From positions 1 through 8,192 of the forward strand of contig JALWSN010000098.1 in NCBI GenBank assembly GCA_027080245.1: a stretch of DNA of 8,192 bases, in the 5' to 3' direction. Within the stretch, counting starts at the first letter, position 1. Every line of letters starts with the position of its first letter. Made by a program: the position numbers and the translations under genes. Positions 5,452 through 8,192 of this stretch are shown in pieces. The notes under the pieces are model-generated. The model worked only from the letters and a program-made list of their open reading frames with translations, was not told the origin of the DNA and searched no databases. Origin of the DNA: Ignavibacteriales bacterium. Its GTDB lineage: Bacteria > Bacteroidota > Ignavibacteria > Ignavibacteriales > Melioribacteraceae.

Positions 5452-6267
5452 ATGAACAAGAAAACAATTTTAATCACAGGCTCTACCGATGGAATTGGAC
5501 TTCAAACGGCAATTGAATTGCTCAACAGAAATTTTCACGTAATATTTCACGGCAGAAATCAACAACGCCTTAAAAGGGCTCTGAATATTGCCCTGTCAAA
5601 AACCAACGCTGCAAAAGCCAATGTTGACAGCATTGTTTTCGACCTTGCTTCGCTGGAAGAAATCAGATTGGGAGCCAAAACTATTAAAAATAAATTTAAT
5701 AAAATAGATGTTTTAATTAACAATGCCGGAGTTTACTTACCAAAACTTACTTTTACTAAAGACGGATTCGAGGCAACGTTCGGAATTAATCATTTGAGCC
5801 ACTTTCTCCTCACTAATCTTTTGCTTGAATTAATTGAACGCAGCGACGAAGGCAAAATTATTAGTGTCTCTTCAATTGCGCATTCAAGGGGAGACATCGA
5901 TTTCGAAAACCTGAACGCTGAAAAATTTTACGAGCCCTATTTTGCTTACGCTCAATCCAAGTTTGCAAATATCTTGTTTACTTACCGATTGGCAAAAAAA
6001 TTAAGCGGAAAGAATATTGCCGTTAATTGTTTACATCCCGGCGTTATTTCAACCAAGCTTTTACATGCCGGTTTTAACATTCAAGGAGACAACGTTGAAA
6101 AAGGCGCAAGAACTTCCGTTTTCCTTGCATCCCAACCAAATAGCGTTACAGGCAGCGGCAACTATTTCATCGACGATAAACCGGCGCCCTCGGCGCCGGC
6201 TACTTATGATGAAGATTTGCAAATTAAATTGTGGGAAATTTCCTCTAAAATGACGGAACTCGAATAG
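5452..6267 (+). CDS. Short-chain dehydrogenase/reductase, retinol-dehydrogenase-like
   Basis: This 271-residue, Rossmann-fold oxidoreductase is of classical SDR size. The cofactor-binding TGSTDGIG motif is at 9-16, the Arg after strand 2 (HGRN, R35) suggests NADP(H), and NNAG is at 90-93. The catalytic tetrad can be assigned as Asn113 (in FGINHLSHFLL), Ser140 or Ser141 (VSS), Tyr166 and Lys170 (YAQSK), followed by FANILFTYRLAKKL and the HPGVISTKL segment. These blocks, and the DEDLQIKLWEISSKM ending, place it in the retinol dehydrogenase/WWOX-like branch, whose bacterial members reduce or oxidise diverse carbonyls and alcohols. The substrate is unknown. AAGGAA at 5438-5443, 8 bases before the ATG, is a good ribosome-binding site. 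The gene stands alone, converging on rho with one base between the stops. Near its 3' end it carries a GC-rich perfect hairpin (6181-6199). Confidence 0.93.
   Translation: MNKKTILITGSTDGIGLQTAIELLNRNFHVIFHGRNQQRLKRALNIALSKTNAAKANVDSIVFDLASLEEIRLGAKTIKNKFNKIDVLINNAGVYLPKLTFTKDGFEATFGINHLSHFLLTNLLLELIERSDEGKIISVSSIAHSRGDIDFENLNAEKFYEPYFAYAQSKFANILFTYRLAKKLSGKNIAVNCLHPGVISTKLLHAGFNIQGDNVEKGARTSVFLASQPNSVTGSGNYFIDDKPAPSAPATYDEDLQIKLWEISSKMTELE
6181..6199 (+). other. GC-only perfect hairpin inside the dehydrogenase gene
   Basis: CCGGCGCC (6181-6188) and GGCGCCGG (6192-6199) form an 8-bp stem of pure GC with a 3-base loop, within AT-rich coding DNA. It encodes the KPAPSAPA stretch that precedes the C-terminal helix. 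A T-tract is absent, so it is not a standard terminator. Confidence 0.5.
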
Positions 6268-6278
6268 CTTAGCTATTC
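6262..6278. terminator. Convergent palindrome holding the stop codons of both flanking genes
   Basis: GAATAGC (6262-6268) and GCTATTC (6272-6278) flank TTA. The dehydrogenase stop TAG (6265-6267) and the rho stop TAA (6269-6271 on the minus strand) both lie in it. It could act as a small bidirectional terminator, but the stem is weak and neither side has a T-run. The call is tentative. Confidence 0.3.
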
Positions 6279-7522
6279 ATGCTGTTCAAGAATTCCTTAT
6301 TATTCTTTGTGCCTCTCATCTTATCCAGCAGGAATTGCATCGCTTCCACAACGTCGAGTTCGCCAAGTATTTTTCTGAGAATCCAAACTTTATTCAGCTC
6401 TTCTTCGCTTAGCAACAATTCTTCCTTACGCGTTCCGGTTTTGTTTACGTCGATTGCAGGGAAAATTCTCCTGTCCGAAAGAGCTCTGTCCAGAACCAAT
6501 TCCATGTTGCCCGTACCTTTGAACTCTTCGAAGATTACTTCGTCCATTCTGCTACCCGTTTCAATTAAAGCCGTGGCAATGATTGTAAGGCTTCCGCCTT
6601 CCTCGGTATTACGCGCCGCGCCGAAAAATCTTTTAGGCTTTTGCAGAGCGTTAGAATCGACGCCGCCGGAAAGAATGCGCCCGCTGTGCGGAATCACGGT
6701 GTTGTGCGCCCGAGCAAGCCGCGTAATACTATCGAGCAAAATCGCCACATCCTCGCCCGCTTCCACTAATCTTTTGGCTTTTTCTATTACCATGTTAGCA
6801 ACCTGCACATGTCGTTCGGCGGGCTCGTCAAACGTAGAGCTTACAACTTCCGCCTGAACCGACCGCTGCATGTCCGTTACTTCTTCGGGGCGTTCGTCGA
6901 TTAACAAAATAATTAACTTTACTTCCGGATGATTCCTTGTAATTGAATTTGCGATTTTCTGAAGCAAAATGGTTTTACCGCTTTTAGGCGGCGAAACAAT
7001 CAACCCCCTCTGACCTTTGCCAATCGGCGCAAGCAAATCCATTACGCGCATTGAATATTCGCCCGGAGCGGTTTCCAATTTTAAGCGCTTCATTGGATAA
7101 AGCGGGGTTAAATTTTCAAATAATTTTCTATCCCGAATTTGTTCGGGGTTCATTCCGTTAACCGCTTCAACTCTCAACAAAGCAAAAAACCTTTCGCCTT
7201 CTTTTGGCGGACGAACTTGTCCGCTTACAAAATCTCCGGTTCTAAGATTAAATCTCTTTATCTGCGAAGGTGAAACGTAAATATCATCAGGCGATGGAAG
7301 GTAATTGTAATCTGCGGAACGTAAAAATCCGTAACCGTCTGCTAAAACTTCCAAAACGCCTTTGGCAAAGGCTAAACCTTCTTTTTGCGTCTGGGCTTCT
7401 AAAATTTTAAATATTAAATCCTGCTTTCTTAAATCGCTGAATCCCGTTAAATCTAACTCCTTAGCAATTTGGTAGAGGTCTACAATCTTCATCGATTGAA
7501 GTTCTGAAATGTCCATAGGCAT
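6269..7522 (-). CDS. rho: Transcription termination factor Rho
   Basis: Rho is a hexameric RNA-dependent ATPase/translocase that ends transcription. The 417 residues align over the full length with the E. coli type (419). They comprise an N-terminal Rho_N helical domain (about 5-45) and the cold-shock-like RNA-binding domain (about 52-122), with DGYGFLRSADYNYL and DDIYVSPSQIKRFNLRTGD. The ATPase core has Walker A SPPKSGKT (177-184, Lys183), LLIDERPEEVTDM (206-218, catalytic Glu210), ILLDSITRLAR (261-271, Asp264), a Q-loop region LSGGVDSNALQKPKRFFGAA (284-303) and the GTRKEELL arginine finger (Arg365). The long N-terminal insertion common in Rho of Bacteroidota is absent. The start at ATG 7522 has GGAAG a few bases upstream; a second ATG two codons in is nearly as good. 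The gene lies downstream of folC on the same strand but beyond a terminator, so it should have its own promoter. Confidence 0.98.
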   Translation of the reverse strand: MPMDISELQSMKIVDLYQIAKELDLTGFSDLRKQDLIFKILEAQTQKEGLAFAKGVLEVLADGYGFLRSADYNYLPSPDDIYVSPSQIKRFNLRTGDFVSGQVRPPKEGERFFALLRVEAVNGMNPEQIRDRKLFENLTPLYPMKRLKLETAPGEYSMRVMDLLAPIGKGQRGLIVSPPKSGKTILLQKIANSITRNHPEVKLIILLIDERPEEVTDMQRSVQAEVVSSTFDEPAERHVQVANMVIEKAKRLVEAGEDVAILLDSITRLARAHNTVIPHSGRILSGGVDSNALQKPKRFFGAARNTEEGGSLTIIATALIETGSRMDEVIFEEFKGTGNMELVLDRALSDRRIFPAIDVNKTGTRKEELLLSEEELNKVWILRKILGELDVVEAMQFLLDKMRGTKNNKEFLNSMNS

Positions 7523-7635
7523 GATATCTTCCCATAAATTGTTACTAAACTAATTATTTAATGATACGTAAAAGAAATAATGGGGTTTCCCTGATTATTG
7601 TCCTTGATTTTTTACAAATTAAGAAGAAGGAACAA

Positions 7636-7656
7636 GAGGTAATTCAAAATTACCTC
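7636..7656 (-). terminator. Intrinsic terminator of folC
   Basis: On the minus strand GAGGTAATT pairs perfectly with AATTACCTC around a 3-base loop. A pyrimidine-rich tail TTGTTCCTTCTTCTT follows (7635 down to 7621). It lies 20 bases after the folC stop, the expected place. The mirrored side (7657-7669) is A-rich on the plus strand, so it works best in the minus direction. Confidence 0.7.
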
Positions 7657-7675
7657 AAATAATAAAAAATGTCAA
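7647..7675 (-). promoter_or_regulatory. Weak candidate promoter for rho overlapping the folC terminator
   Basis: On the minus strand a perfect TTGACA (7675-7670) begins two bases after the folC stop codon. A poor TAATTT (7652-7647) follows at 17-base spacing, inside the terminator hairpin. If used, transcription would begin around the hairpin. The -10 match is only 3 of 6, and other AT-rich sites nearer to rho (7545-7620) could serve instead. Confidence 0.2.
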
Positions 7676-7676
7676 G

Positions 7677-8192
7677 TTATATTTTTAATTTACTTCTAAT
7701 TTCCCCAATAATATAAATACTTCCAAGCATTACAATGCAACATTCTTCATTATTTTTAATAAATTTCTGAACGAAACTTTTAATTTCATTAAACGGCAAA
7801 GGCTTAATTGAAAGTTTGATTTCCTTGGCTGCCTCAATTAACTCTGTAACTGATGCCGCTCGAGAATAATCAATTGTAGTGGCAAAAATATTGTCGAAAT
7901 ATTTTCTTAGAATATTAAGCATCGCCTTGATATTCTTGTCTTTCATTGCCCCGAATATCAGGAAAGCCTTATTTGACGGGCATTTTTCTTTCCTGAATTC
8001 TTTTATAAAAGCTTGCACGCATTCAAGGTTGTGAGCGGCGTCGAAAATAATTTTAGGACTTGAACTAACAACCTCGTACCTACCTCTTATTCCCGAATTT
8101 TTCACCACATTAAGCAAACCATTATTTACGGAATCGTAATCTTGAATCCCAAATATTTTGTTAGCTACCAAGAGCGCTAAGGCAGAATTAAC
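7677..8192 (-). CDS. folC: C-terminal part of a FolC-like folylpolyglutamate / dihydrofolate synthase
   Basis: The frame is open from the window edge (8192) to TAA at 7677-7679, giving 171 residues of the C-terminus. The true start lies outside the window, and the TTG at 8171 is internal. FolC adds glutamate to folates (and in many bacteria to dihydropteroate) with ATP in the cytoplasm. The visible part matches the C-terminal Mur-ligase domain: a NSALALLVANKIF helix (residues 2-14 of the fragment), RGRYEVV (36-42, the family's GR-x-E region), IIFDAAHN (48-55, the D-x-AHN nucleotide-site motif), then a FGAMKDKNIKAML segment (80-92) like the family's G-x-x-x-DKD loop. Other Mur-ligase-like proteins share the domain, so the name rests on these C-terminal motifs. 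A hairpin terminator follows, and rho lies downstream. Confidence 0.82.
   Translation of the reverse strand, partial: VNSALALLVANKIFGIQDYDSVNNGLLNVVKNSGIRGRYEVVSSSPKIIFDAAHNLECVQAFIKEFRKEKCPSNKAFLIFGAMKDKNIKAMLNILRKYFDNIFATTIDYSRAASVTELIEAAKEIKLSIKPLPFNEIKSFVQKFIKNNEECCIVMLGSIYIIGEIRSKLKI

Noticed and set aside
6279..6857. 192-codon open frame on the plus strand within rho
   Set aside because: It is the antisense of a highly conserved rho gene, its protein is Ser/Leu-rich without any family features, and rho is certain on the other strand.
8169..8171. TTG start for a short 164-residue protein
   Set aside because: The frame stays open to the window edge and the residues before it (VNSALAL) continue the FolC helix, so this is an internal codon.

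Overview
The window looks like a chromosomal segment from an AT-rich member of the Bacteroidota/Chlorobiota/Ignavibacteriota group. The Ignavibacteria are my best guess, from the compact 417-residue Rho, the overall protein style and the mix of genes with and without Shine-Dalgarno sites. This is inference; no rRNA or marker tree is available here. No phage, insertion sequence, tRNA or CRISPR is visible.

Left edge, 1-660, minus strand: an AbiE-type pair. The AbiEi-like regulator/antitoxin is complete. Its stop overlaps the start of what looks like the AbiEii nucleotidyltransferase toxin, of which only 15 codons lie inside the window. A perfect 16-bp palindrome just upstream of the antitoxin start is a good autoregulatory operator candidate. 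From 617 to 1452 there is no gene, but two REP-like palindromes, each with a GTAG foot, lie in direct orientation, followed by a good sigma70-like promoter and a structured leader of about 150 nt.

Centre, 1453-5119, plus strand: an OPT-family oligopeptide transporter (start corrected to a TTG behind AGGAGG), a hairpin terminator or attenuator, an MFS permease that resembles eukaryotic MFSD1, and a PqqD-like small protein overlapping the permease gene. OPT and MFSD1-type carriers both handle small peptides, and PqqD-fold proteins bind peptides, so the three may form a peptide-uptake or peptide-sensing module. No radical SAM enzyme or obvious RiPP precursor is present.

Right side, 5452-8192: a retinol-dehydrogenase-like short-chain dehydrogenase on the plus strand converges with rho on the minus strand. 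Their stop codons sit one base apart inside one small palindrome. Upstream of rho on the same strand is the 3' part of a FolC-like folylpolyglutamate synthase, followed by a clear hairpin terminator. The window ends inside folC.

The main items for follow-up are the OPT/MFSD1-like/PqqD-like cluster, the REP pair (which predicts a RAYT-type transposase elsewhere in the genome), and the overlapped AbiE operon with its operator palindrome.
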